DNA of 64,000 nucleotides, taken from the NCBI RefSeq assembly GCF_000315625.1, contig NW_005434546.1, forward strand, positions 125,545-189,544, in the 5' to 3' direction. Within the stretch, counting starts at the first letter, position 1; every line of letters starts with the position of its first letter. Shown one piece after another: positions 12,009 to 21,728 of this stretch. A program made the translations under genes and the position numbers. The notes beneath the pieces were generated by a model, which saw nothing but the letters and a program-made list of their open reading frames with translations, searched no databases and was not told the origin of the DNA. The DNA comes from Guillardia theta CCMP2712 (taxonomy: Eukaryota; Cryptophyceae; Pyrenomonadales; Geminigeraceae).

Positions 12009-13055
12009 GATTGCTATCGATGCATTTCATGCTTTCTTGCTATCTAGAGACTTGACTTTGTCGCCGCATTTGATGCAGATGATGTTGAGGATCACGAGAG
12101 ATGCAGGAGGGCAGATCATTCCCAGGGCCGTTTCCCTTCATTCTACTAAATCGCTTTCCTTCCTGAACAAAAAGGGCAAAGTTAGCAGGTGAGCATTGTC
12201 AACTAAACGAGAAGATTTATGTGCTCGCGATAGAGGGAGAGGGATGGATAAATGGAGTGGTGGAAGCGGAAAGACATGCAGGTAGCGGGAAAGGGGAGTT
12301 GGTGGGGGTGCATTGATACGAGGAGGCTTTCGAGGGAAGGGCAAGGGCAAGAAGGATGGGATCGCGCGAGACAAGGAGTGAGTAGGGTGACAAGAGACTG
12401 GAAGAGGAGGGCAGAAGAGAGGTGAGGACAGTGCTGAAGGGAAAGAACGATGGAGGAGAGGATGTGGATGTGGGGAGGAGGAGGAGGTGAGAGTCAAGCA
12501 AGTCTGGCTAGATTCGTTCGCTGATGAGGACGCATTGGATTGGAAATGGCATCAGAAGTATCCCTGAAGATACAATGACCAATCCGGGCCCGCTCCGGTT
12601 CTCAGTCTTTATGGATCGCCATCTGCCGCGGTCACGTTTCGACTCTTCACATATCGGGAATGCGGGGCAGCGGGGGAAGGAGAAGAGAGTTGGAGCTGTT
12701 GGTAGGGGCGGCAAGAGGTTAAGAGTGCATGAACACGAGAGCAAGAACATGAGCGAGATGGTATGAGACAGATATATGAGAGAGGAGATATGAGAGAATG
12801 GAATTGAGAGTAAGATAACGATAGCAAGAACATGAGGGTGAGAGCATGAGAGTAAGCGCAGGCAATGTGTATCGCAGATGAGGTTTCTGCAATGTACAAG
12901 TGGTCGTACCCCATTGACGAGCGCGGATGTGCTTTAGCCCTTTTAGACAAGGGGGTTTCCCTTCATGATAGGCGCGCTTCGTGTCATCCTTGGCTCACGT
13001 TCATCACAGGCTAAAACTCGCAGTCAGGAACTACCAGGGCCAGCAGTATCCAGCC
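12009..13055. other. Intergenic, purine-rich; no gene seen
   Basis: The 12.2-12.5 kb and 12.7-12.87 kb parts are GGGAGA- and GAGAGCATGAGAG-type low complexity on the plus strand, giving only Ser/Pro-rich frames on the minus strand. This interval separates two head-to-head genes (starts at 12008 and 13056), so both promoters should lie here, but no clear motif stands out. Confidence 0.5.
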
Positions 13056-13875
13056 ATGCTCGAGGGTCCAATGCGGCAAGGTTGCTTGCTTGCCGCAATG
13101 GTCCTCGGTCTGCTGGTTGTCCTTGTAAGTTTGCACCGGGCGAAGGAGCAGGCTCTTCTTAGCTCTCCTCTCCCTGCCTCGGTGATGGGCACAGACCTAA
13201 CTGGAATGTATGCTCACTCAGCGCCGCTCGTGACCTTTGTGCCGGTACCAGAGGAATCGAGGTTTGTTCCTTACAGAGGAAGTGTATCCTTTGAAGCTCC
13301 GGCTTCTGTCCTTGAGTACCCCCCGCGCCAGGCAGTCAGGGACCCGCAATCCTTTTTTGCCGAGCAGCGACGATCAGAAATTAGGAGGATAATGCAAGAA
13401 GGAAGTGCCGTGCTGTCGCAAATCAAGGCGAGCATGGAGACGAGGCATTCTCCAGTCTCACACAAGAAGGTGTCCAAGGTCCAACTACTCCATGCGAACC
13501 ATCGCCTCGTGCCCCCTGCGCATCTGGCGAAAGACGATCTGCATGCGCACCAGAGCACTTGGCGTCCGTCCAAGAAGGAGGGCAAGAGAATGGACAAGCA
13601 CTCCGAAGCCAGGTTGACATAGTCACTGTAGCCGCATCGTATACTAATGTCGATGTATCAGACGCGTGCCCGGTGCGAAGGTTGAGAAATCCCACAACAA
13701 GGAACAGAAATACGATTTTCACTTCAAGGTAACGTGATATCAACGTCGCTCATTCTCCTGTGAACAAGGAACTCAGGGATTTGGGGTCAAGCTTAGTGCA
13801 GACGTGAGAGCCTGGCAACCTCGAGCAGGTGCTTGGTACTCCTACACGCCTCGAGGTAAATATTTGACATTGTAA
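13056..13875 (+). CDS. Small single-pass membrane protein, unknown family
   Basis: Three exons: 13056-13612, 13662-13728 and 13777-13875, with 49-nt and 48-nt GT-AG introns; the frame is kept across both joins and ends at TAA 13873-13875. The protein has about 240 residues. After MLEGPMRQ comes one strong hydrophobic helix (GCLLAAMVLGLLVVLVSL, residues 9-26), so it is probably a signal anchor. The rest is soluble and basic (many K, R, H), with a Tyr/Trp-containing C-terminus (AWYSYTPRGKYLTL). No family is recognised. The first in-frame ATG (13056) lies directly before the membrane helix, which supports that start. Confidence 0.6.
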
Positions 13876-14458
13876 ATTTCATGCTCAAGATGTTTGCTCG
13901 CAGAAAACTTGCAAAACTCAGCTGCTTCTAATCCTAATGGTTTCGTCACGATGACTACGCTGGCAGTTTGTATCACTCTTGCGTTCTGCTCAATGTGATT
14001 TATTGAAAATTTTACGATAGCCAACAAATATTCCTCTGTGTCCACTATGCATTCAATTTCATGATGTAGATCTATCAATTTCTTGCGTTCTCCACTCAGC
14101 TAGTCAACACATGATATGGCGGGGAGTCTAGCCAGTTCTTCGAATTTGGAAACAACAACAGGCTGTCCACGTTTTGCAAAGAATTTGCACTGTCATGTTG
14201 CTTCAATGCGACTTCACGCCATCGCATTTGCCACATCTTGGATTTCAACTGCTATTGATTACTGCCAAAGTGAACAAAGTACAAAACTGTGGTTTTTGGC
14301 TACAACATTCCGATAAGACATGTGGGGGTGACAGCTTCAGTCAAGCTTTACTTTTGACCCGATAGAGTAGAGAGACAGTATCATCGCTTTCGATTGCCAT
14401 CCTTATGCAGCATTTTGAGCACTGATAGCTTGTGTTATCCAAATCATTGTTCTGTGGC
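13876..14458. other. Intergenic, no gene seen
   Basis: AT-richer sequence between two converging genes. Short open frames on both strands lack codon-like composition or recognisable motifs. I see no RNA gene or long repeat here. Confidence 0.4.
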
Positions 14459-14951
14459 TCAGCGATAATGAGTTGAGAAGCATTTTGGCCTCGACGATCG
14501 TTGAACATGATCCAAGGCTTCTTCAAACAGCTCCTGCAGTTCTCCCTTCCATGACCCTTCCACAGTGAAACTTGATTTATATTTCCGCTGATAGGGCCAT
14601 TTCTGTACGCCTAGTCTTCGGCAAACATTCTTCAAAGCCGATAACGAGATTCCCTGTGGGCTACAGTCACAACACCAAATTTCAAGTGAAAAAAATCACA
14701 AGTACCAAGGACTTCGCTGCCTCCGATTGCTGCAGCTTGAACAATGGTGCTATAGTCGCCAAGGTTATGACTACTTCCTTGGGATACTCTGTTGGACTTT
14801 CTCGCTTCTGTCTTGTGAGAAGACGAACGGTTCGGTCAGTGTCCAATGCTGAAATGTTGTTGAGCTTATCAGGAGCAGGTCCACGCATTGAAGGGGGAGT
14901 AGGAAGATCGGTGTGAGAGATATGCACTTGGCTGGGGACTTCGAATACCAT
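14459..14951 (-). CDS. Minimal RWP-RK domain transcription factor
   Basis: Two exons on the minus strand: 14951-14706 and 14653-14459, with a 52-nt intron. They join in phase 0 to give about 146 residues ending in TGA. The RWP-RK domain spans the join: ITLATIAPLFKLQQSEAAKS, then LGISLSALKNVCRRLGVQKW, then PYQRKYK. This matches the family pattern (eAAk-L-g-s...LK-x-x-CRrlG-x-x-RWP-x-RK), with the signature read here as KWPYQRK, so one residue is inserted or changed relative to the usual WPyRK. RWP-RK factors (NIN-like, RKD, MID types) control nitrogen responses and gamete differentiation in plants and algae. Here almost nothing but the DNA-binding domain exists: about 60 residues before it and 40 after, the latter helical and acidic. 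I do not see a PB1 domain. Confidence 0.75.
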
Positions 14952-16867
14952 ACAAGGCTGAAGAGGCTGAAGGGATTGAGGGTGCTAGAGCACTGCGATG
15001 AAGTATAAGTAGGGGAGGGACAAGGGGGCGGAGGATTTGGGGAACGGAGGGAAATGTCGCACTATTTGTTTTTTTAGGAACAATGGGTGAACCCTACCCT
15101 TGTTGCAAGGGACACCCTACCTCATATCCTTCGTGTGACTTATACTTAAAGGTGGGGGTGGTCTTGTGGAATGGGTAGGTACTCCTATGAAGTTGAGGAA
15201 GACGTCGACCATGCGAGGTCCATGCAACGATTACACTCTCGAGAACGGAAAGATATGATTTCAAGTTTGATTCCCTGTAGTAAATAACGAAGAGGTCGAT
15301 TGGCAGTACCAAAGAATCTTTCATGACGTGACAGGCAGGGGATGGTACGTGACTTCTCGCGAAGAGATGCGGATCTAATCGTGCAGCCTCCTTTCCGTAC
15401 GGTCGCACGATGAAAATCCGCCACCTTCCGCCCCACCCCCACCTACCTGGACCACCAAAGGTTCTCAACAGGGGTCGAACATGCGGCTCGGAATCACGGA
15501 ATCAACCAACAGTTGCGAAATCGGCCGTCAGGCAAAATCAGCCGTCATTTTGAGACAGGTCACGGCTGCAGGGCGTGACTCATCAGTGACAGTGATGTCT
15601 GCCCGGGCAACACCGTGAGCCAGCAGCCGTGACCAGAACCCCGCGAGTCTCTTGACTCCTTGCTCCACTCTCTCATGAAATCTTCAAACAGGACCCCCGG
15701 TGCCTCAATCCTATTTCCACAGCTTGCAGGCCTGAGCTGTCCTCGGGCCTCCTGGAATGATACCGATACGTTAAGCTCTTGACCCTGTAAGGTGAGAAAT
15801 GCGTCTAATGAAGCCTCCTCCTGAGCCTTTAAGGATGATGGGATGTCCAGCAGATGAAGCTTGATTAGTCTTGAGCTTGACATTGGTTGAATACATCAGT
15901 GCTTGACTGGTGCAAGCCATTAACTATTTCAAAGTCATGCTGTCTTGCTGCCGACATGTGTTTTTCACATTCTTCACAGAAGTGCTGGTTTGTTTCCAAA
16001 GTCAACTTAAAACCTGGAGATCCCTCAAAGAATGCTTCACATTTTTAGTGAAAAAATCGAAACCATCCGAAACATCATGGTTTAGGGTTTAGGTCCACCC
16101 GATATGGCATGAAGAACTACAGATAAAGAACTAAAGATTAAAGACCCCAAGCAGAATTCTCCCTCTCACAGGTTTCAGTCACTTGCATCTCACAAAGCAA
16201 GTGACTCAGATAGGAATACTCATCACATTTTCAATCAGTGTATCATTTACTTAGCTAGTACTAGTTCTGACTAGAGTACCACTGCTAGAGTATTGTAGGT
16301 GATCTTTGTACAAGGAAAAATACAGATAGCGTACTGGACACATCTACTAGAATGCTGGTGCCGACTTGATAGTCGAGTAGTTCACGGTACAGTTCAAGGA
16401 GAGGCTACAAGTGTTTAGGGCAGCGATCAGGAGCAGGGAGGGCCGCTTCGAAGCGAGCCAAACTGGAGCATTTGAACTTGCCGCAGCGATCATGCTAGGA
16501 CGTACGAATCTACAGGGTCAGTCCGTTCTGCAAGGAACAGTATGTACTGAGATTTGACGGCGTGACCGTGTCCGAGTCGGGCAATACCGTGGCCATAGGG
16601 TTGAACAAGGCAGTTTATTCCGCTGGGCTATTTCCATATCTTTCCGAGCTCAGACTTCAAGGTAGCAGCAACCAGAATGCTCAAGAAAGTTGAAGGAACC
16701 AAGAAAAGTAGAGCCGGTTGTCCTGCTCCAGAGTTGAAAGCTTCGCATAAGAAACATCCCACGGAATATCTGGACAGGGATGATGATTAAATTATGTAGC
16801 TAGAGACACCACACAACTCACCCCCCGAGAGATGCTTGAAGGTACCAGTTGCTCTTCTCTTGTACAT
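14952..16867. other. Long intergenic region with an interstitial telomere-like motif
   Basis: Nearly 2 kb without a convincing gene. A C-rich/G-rich block at 15090-15200 contains GGGTGAACCCTACCC-type words like those beside the GC islands. A 108-codon minus-strand frame (15560-15883, starting MSSSRLIKLHLLD) is the only candidate and is unsupported by any motif. At 16081-16094 the sequence TTTAGGGTTTAGG resembles a plant-type telomere repeat. From 16100 to 16830 the DNA is AT-rich and featureless to my eye. Confidence 0.45.
15560..15883 (-). CDS. Possible small hypothetical protein
   Basis: A 107-residue frame beginning at an ATG, with mixed composition (MSSSRLIKLHLLDIPSSLK and an amphipathic middle). 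No domain, no splicing support and no neighbour gives a clue. It may be chance. It is listed because its composition is less repetitive than the other unexplained frames here. Confidence 0.2.
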   Translation of the reverse strand: MSSSRLIKLHLLDIPSSLKAQEEASLDAFLTLQGQELNVSVSFQEARGQLRPASCGNRIEAPGVLFEDFMREWSKESRDSRGSGHGCWLTVLPGQTSLSLMSHALQP

Positions 16868-18525
16868 CTACTTGTCCTGCAAATCATCCATAATCTCATG
16901 ATTCCTTGCACCCTTTATGGCGGTCTTACCCTCGCCCGGAGAAGTTGTTTCCGATTCCTTTGTTTTGTCCTTGTCAAATCTTGCTGCCCATCCGGTCAAC
17001 ATTGCCTGGAAGTATTGAGTGATGGAGAACAGAAATATTACATCTACCGGGAAGACAGCGTCTGCAAGTCCAAGTGCGTCCGTTGGCTTTCCATCAATCA
17101 CAACTTCAAGCAGCCCAGGCTGCCATGACGATCCCGAGAGCTTGGCTCTAGCTTATCAAAATGTCACTGTCAAGATTCAGTATGCAACAAACCTTACCCA
17201 CAGACTCCATTACAGAGGCTGCTGGTTCAGCAGCTGAAGCAGGAGGAACGAGGAAAGAAGATCCATAGACCCCGAAAAGGTCATACGCCACCTTCATTCC
17301 AGTCATGGGGTACAGAGATCGCGCGGACTAAGTGAAGGAACCAATCCTCCAAGAGCAGCGACAGTGACGGGAAGTGACGCGAGCTGAACTGAACGCGCAG
17401 CCGTGATGGCAATACAGCTGTTGATGGCGTTTCTTTCAGCTGAAGTCAGTAACCGAGAGCTGATGCGTGCAGCAACACCTCATGGGCCAAGCGACACTGG
17501 AAGGTGCCAGGAATGCGAACAGGACCCCAGCAGTGCTCAAGAGGAGAGGGATCTGGTTCGATACACTAGTCTTTTGGCCATCCTCATTGTCTTTCGCCTG
17601 AACTCCCAGCCAGGACAGAAAGTTCCGTACCTCCACTTGAAAGAAAAGGGTGCAAACTGCAAAATTACCAGCTCCAGACTGCAAGTGAACTGTAAGAAAC
17701 AACGCTGCACCAGGCAAGATGACAAACCAGCACAGGCAAAACATTCAGTGATCTTTTCAGGCTCTGTAACACCTCGCTAGAGAGGAGCGAACTGCTCGTA
17801 TCCATGTTGGATAATGTTGAACCAAACAAGAAGAAGGACGAAAACAAGGAGAAGGCTAGGAATGCAGGGAGAAAGAAGGCTATGCTGACACCACTGACAT
17901 TATCAAGCTTTGCATAAGCTTGTTTGGCCACCTGTGCCAGTTTTAGATGAGAATTGCATTCGATGATCACCTCTCCATCATTGAAGGTCTTGGAGATGTT
18001 TGCTGTTCCAACGGATTGCAAGATCTCATCGTTGAGTAACTTGAGTCTGCTGCCCAAAGATGATGGAAGATCAACTGATCGCAGAGCCGCAAGATCGACT
18101 ATGCTAATGGCCATGCAGTAGAGATACACCCTCTTCAAAATCAGGAACAGGATGATGAGCGTTCTTCTTTCATCTTGTTCGGTTGCTGCTTGCGCCATTG
18201 TGATGAGGTAGGGAAACACGTTGGACAAGAGTGGGAGTACAACGAAGACGCTCGTGTACTTGCTCAGGAGATTGGGTTGCAACGATCTCGCTTCTGACTG
18301 CTGCTGCATGCGGACCCTGCTCGTCACGGATTTTGCGTGCTTGGAGAGGGAAGGTTGGTGTGATGGGGAGGAATGGAAAGAGGTGAGGAAGGGATGGTAG
18401 CAGAAAGCGGAAGGAGATGAGCGCGAAGGATAGCATTGAAGGGAAGATGTAGAAGGAGAAGAGAAGCAGCAGGGCGATGAGATGTGTCGCATGGACGCAT
18501 GGAAAGACGCGGCCAGTGCTAGCAT
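16868..18525 (-). CDS. Organelle-targeted multi-pass membrane protein, unknown family
   Basis: The start ATG (18525) opens a Ser/His/Pro-rich, acid-poor N-terminus of about 80 residues that looks like an organelle transit peptide. Hydrophobic helices follow: VFVVLPLLSNVFPYLITM, then TLIILFLILKRVYLYCMAIS, later GVSIAFFLPAFLAFSLFSSF, and in downstream exons IPLLLSTAGVLFAFLAP. The gene continues through exons at about 17530-17700, 17230-17450 (with a 41-nt intron that restores frame before SARSLYPMTGMKVAYDLFGV) and 16868-17101, which ends KTAIKGARNHEIMDDLQDK. A soluble loop (residues about 140-200) sits between helices. I do not recognise the family. Plastid or mitochondrial membrane is an inference from the N-terminus only. 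Confidence 0.5.
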
Positions 18526-18728
18526 ATTGGTTTATAAGGGGATTCGTCGGGCAAGAACTGAATTAGGTAATAGATATTTCAGCCCGCTGGGGCCCACGAG
18601 GCAGGCCTGATCCAAAATACGTTTCCGGGTTCAAAATTTTCAATATATTCAAAATTATACCCTTGATAATTTGAATATCAACTTTCAGAAATTTCAATTT
18701 ATTATCAATATTTGTTTTGCCGACAAAG
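18526..18728. promoter_or_regulatory. Short AT-rich spacer upstream of the recombinase element
   Basis: 200 nt between head-to-head genes. Positions 18600-18715 are strikingly AT-rich with several ATTTCAAT/AATATT words, unlike the rest of the window, and could hold the promoter or the left end of the transposon. No terminal inverted repeat was found by eye, which fits tyrosine-recombinase elements. Confidence 0.3.
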
Positions 18729-21302
18729 ATGCAGGTGGATCATGATAATGCAGCTGAGAGACGCGATCAGGCAGCTGATCATTCTCAAGGTCCTATGAGT
18801 ATGCAGGTTGAACCAGCCGCAGCCATTCAGATTCAAGCAAATGACTCTGAAGCACAAGGAGGGAGAAGGAATGCAAGGCGTTCAGATGCAGAGAGACGTC
18901 CACGACAGGATAGATCAGCAGAGAGCTTCAGTGACAATTCAAGAGCAATGTACGTTTCCAGCATGAGCGCTTTCATGCGATTCATCTATCAACACAAACC
19001 CAACCTGCTCACTCCTGAGTTCAAGGCCATGATAGAAAGGCAACTGGAACCTGCCTCCGACGATTGCCCACCCTTGCCAACGAAGAAAGGAACACGAGCT
19101 GCATTATTGGAGATCTGGTTAGAAAGCACAGGCAATTTTGTGATCACTGCATTGCTCATTAGAAGCTGACGAGAAGTCAATTTGGCAGGCACTGCACCAA
19201 GGATTCATCCCATCAAGTTTGACGAATTCACGTCTGAGGACTTTTTGATGTGGATTAAGCACCTACAGGAGACAACAGAAAATGGACTTGCATCGTATTC
19301 CAATCATCGTACCGCTCTGTCCTGCCTCTTCAAAGCTTTTGAACAACCAATTCCATCACAGATGAAGATCGACTTGCACGATTTCTTCAGCCGACTGAAG
19401 GAGATCTGCAATACCTCCAACGCAAGTGATGCACCCAAAACCATAGGAGGCAAAAAGCCAGTCAGCATGACGACTTACCGTCTCTTGGCTAGGAACATGC
19501 TGTTTTCTCAGAAAAGAATGTACGTCTTCGCAAGGACGTACATGATATTTTGTTGGAATCTAATGTGCAAGGCAGGAAGTGCTGAAAGCATTCAATTCGA
19601 TCACATGTGCTGGGACGAAGATCATCTTCAAATCTTCTTTTCACATTCCAAAACGGGCCAGACAACTGGGGGCCGTCCAGGGGATCCCAGGAGGGTTTAT
19701 GCCAACCCTACCTGCCCTGAGATCTGCCCCATCTTGGCATTGGGGATTTACTTGTTGTGCTACCTACCAGATAGAACAATCCTGTTTCCAGGTCGATCGC
19801 AGAGCAAACGATTCTTGCAAATCTTTTCAAAAATCTTGTCACCCCCGGAGGACCGGCAGAGGGCCCGGAGTATCGGCAATGTGGAAAATGAAGAGCCTGA
19901 TGAGGATCGATTTCAGATGGCTGTTCGTGCTCACATGAAATCGTTGGGGCTGCGTGCCGAGGACTTTGGCAGCGCCTCGTTCTCCAAAGGAGCGGCGGAA
20001 TACTGCAGCGTGGGAAGTACCCACGGCCCTCCCAGTGCGGCAGTGTCAGGGAGACAGTCAGATGGAGCGATGTTGAAAAGCAATTCTCGCTGTGAAGCTG
20101 CAGGTGATTGTTATGTGGGCAGGACGGTCTGTGGGTTGCCTATTCACCAAACTGAGTTCGCTATTCTCCCACCACATTTCACTCAGCGAGATGAATTTCT
20201 CACGCAAATGATTGATTTGTGCTTTCCAACCTTACCAGCATCCATGAATCGCGTGGCGGAGTTTGTCTTGGCTTCAGTCCTGCATCATGTTGATTTTCTC
20301 AAAGCGAATCTTGAACCACAGCATATTCTATGGCAATCTACCTTGTTTCGTGAACAAGAATGTCTTGTCGCATTGAAGTCCAAGGTTGTGTGCTGTATGC
20401 CCAAGGAAGCGAGAGGCAGAATGGAATCTACAGGAATCCCTCCTCATGTACAACAATACATACAGAGTGACGAGCTTTTGTCATCTCTTTCCAAGATACA
20501 GCAGGACATGGTTGAAATGAACCAATACATGAACAGATTTAGGCAACAGGTTCCCTCAGCAGTGCAAGGGGGCGAAGGAGCTACTACTGGATTCAGGGTG
20601 ACCGAGAGTGACAAGGAAAGCTTGAAAGAATGCCTACGGCAAACCTTGCGCGAGGTCATTCAGGAAGTACTGCTAGAGGAAACCGGCGGGCGCAGCAATC
20701 AAACTCCTTATCATCAACCCTCTCACCCACCGCGAGGCAGCCCTGCGTCAGGCGCCGGACTTGTGAGAAACGTGTCAAACATCACAGAAGAACAGGCATC
20801 AAGATTGCAACACCAGAATGAGGCGGGGGCCGGGGCGGGTCCACAGCAAAGCGACATTATGCTGACCGAGGAGTTTGGAACCGCTATGGTGGTATGGAAC
20901 ATGTGGTTTTGTGGGAACGCGAGCAAACGGATCCCACCGCTCCGGCTTGTATCTGCGAGTTCGTTGAATGGCAAAAACAACAAAAAAAGATTCTCAGACA
21001 TCAAATTCCTTGTTGAGAGCTTTGAAAAGCACGCGAGGGATGTGATCTCCCGTGATCAAACGGGGTCGCGTGAGCAGCGGATGCAGCAACTACAGAGGCT
21101 GAAGACACTACCCGCAGGGCCAGCTCTACTGGAAGAATGTCAGGAAGTGTTCTTGAGATACGAAAGCTCGTTCTTCGCCTGGTTGAAGATAGATGGGTCC
21201 ATTCGCTCTCGACTGGGTGGCCAACAGCTAAGATGGACCACATTGGTGAAGAAGATCAGAGGGGTACTGACTGGTGAACGTGGACCAAACTCTGCTTCAT
21301 GA
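18729..21302 (+). pseudogene. Degenerate Crypton-like tyrosine recombinase
   Basis: One reading frame of about 857 codons, interrupted by a single in-frame TGA at 19167-19169. I found no GT-AG intron that removes the stop and keeps the frame. The middle (about 19500-20180) matches protist Crypton-type tyrosine recombinases: FCWNLMCKAGSAESIQFDHM, YANPTCPEICPILALGIYLL, FSKGAAEYCSVGSTHGPPSA and AAGDCYVGRTVCGLPIHQTE. Catalytic positions look lost: the usual first Arg reads Lys (MCKAG), the His-x-x-Arg of HSIRKGA reads ASFSKGA, and the Tyr-containing stretch before EAAGD reads SNSRC. The last third is a coiled-coil/charged region with a C-terminal domain (FLVESFEKHARDVISRDQTG ...). It is either a dead transposon or a domesticated, non-catalytic DNA-binding protein. 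No introns appear, unlike neighbouring genes, which fits an insertion. Confidence 0.65.
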
Positions 21303-21332
21303 TCAACTTACATGAAAATCAACTTACATGAC
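21302..21332. repeat. Short direct repeat after the recombinase frame
   Basis: The 14-mer ATCAACTTACATGA occurs twice with two nucleotides between copies, immediately after the recombinase stop codon. It may be part of the 3' end of the element or a target-site remnant; chance is possible. Confidence 0.4.
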
Positions 21333-21728
21333 TCAAACTTCCGAAGTTCAACGTAACTTGATCTAGCTTTAAAGGTCAATGTAGATGAATATCTAGAGCC
21401 AACAGTGACTGATCTGTGAGTAACTTGTTTGCAAATACATCTACTCCTCTCATTCGCCTCCACTACCAATACTCAGCGGCAGTTTGAGGTACAGCAATCG
21501 GCAACATGAAGGTTGGTTCTCACTGTCTCAGTTCTCTTCTCGCCGTATGGCCTGTGCAACAGTGTCAGGGTCAAGCCTCCTCGAACTGATATTTTCAGTC
21601 ACTGAACTAACTTCCGAGGCTGGTGAGTAAAGAGACTGCAGTCGGAGCCGGCCAGGTTTAGTTCAGAGGCGTTTTAGCTAGTTTGCTGGCGACCCTTGAC
21701 CACAAAGTTAACGAATCTACAGCACACC
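21333..21728. other. Intergenic leader of the gelsolin gene
   Basis: About 400 nt without a supported gene. A short frame from 21507 (MKVGSHCLSSLLAVWPV) ends within 27 codons and could be an upstream exon or chance. Confidence 0.3.

Noticed and set aside
12138..12501. Ser/Pro/Leu-rich minus-strand frames of about 100 codons
   Set aside because: Low-complexity purine-rich DNA gives these frames; no motif or splice support.
19158..19190. An intron that would remove the in-frame TGA in the recombinase frame
   Set aside because: The available GT donors (19118, 19140) are in the wrong phase for the AG at 19187-19188 and would lead to early stops.
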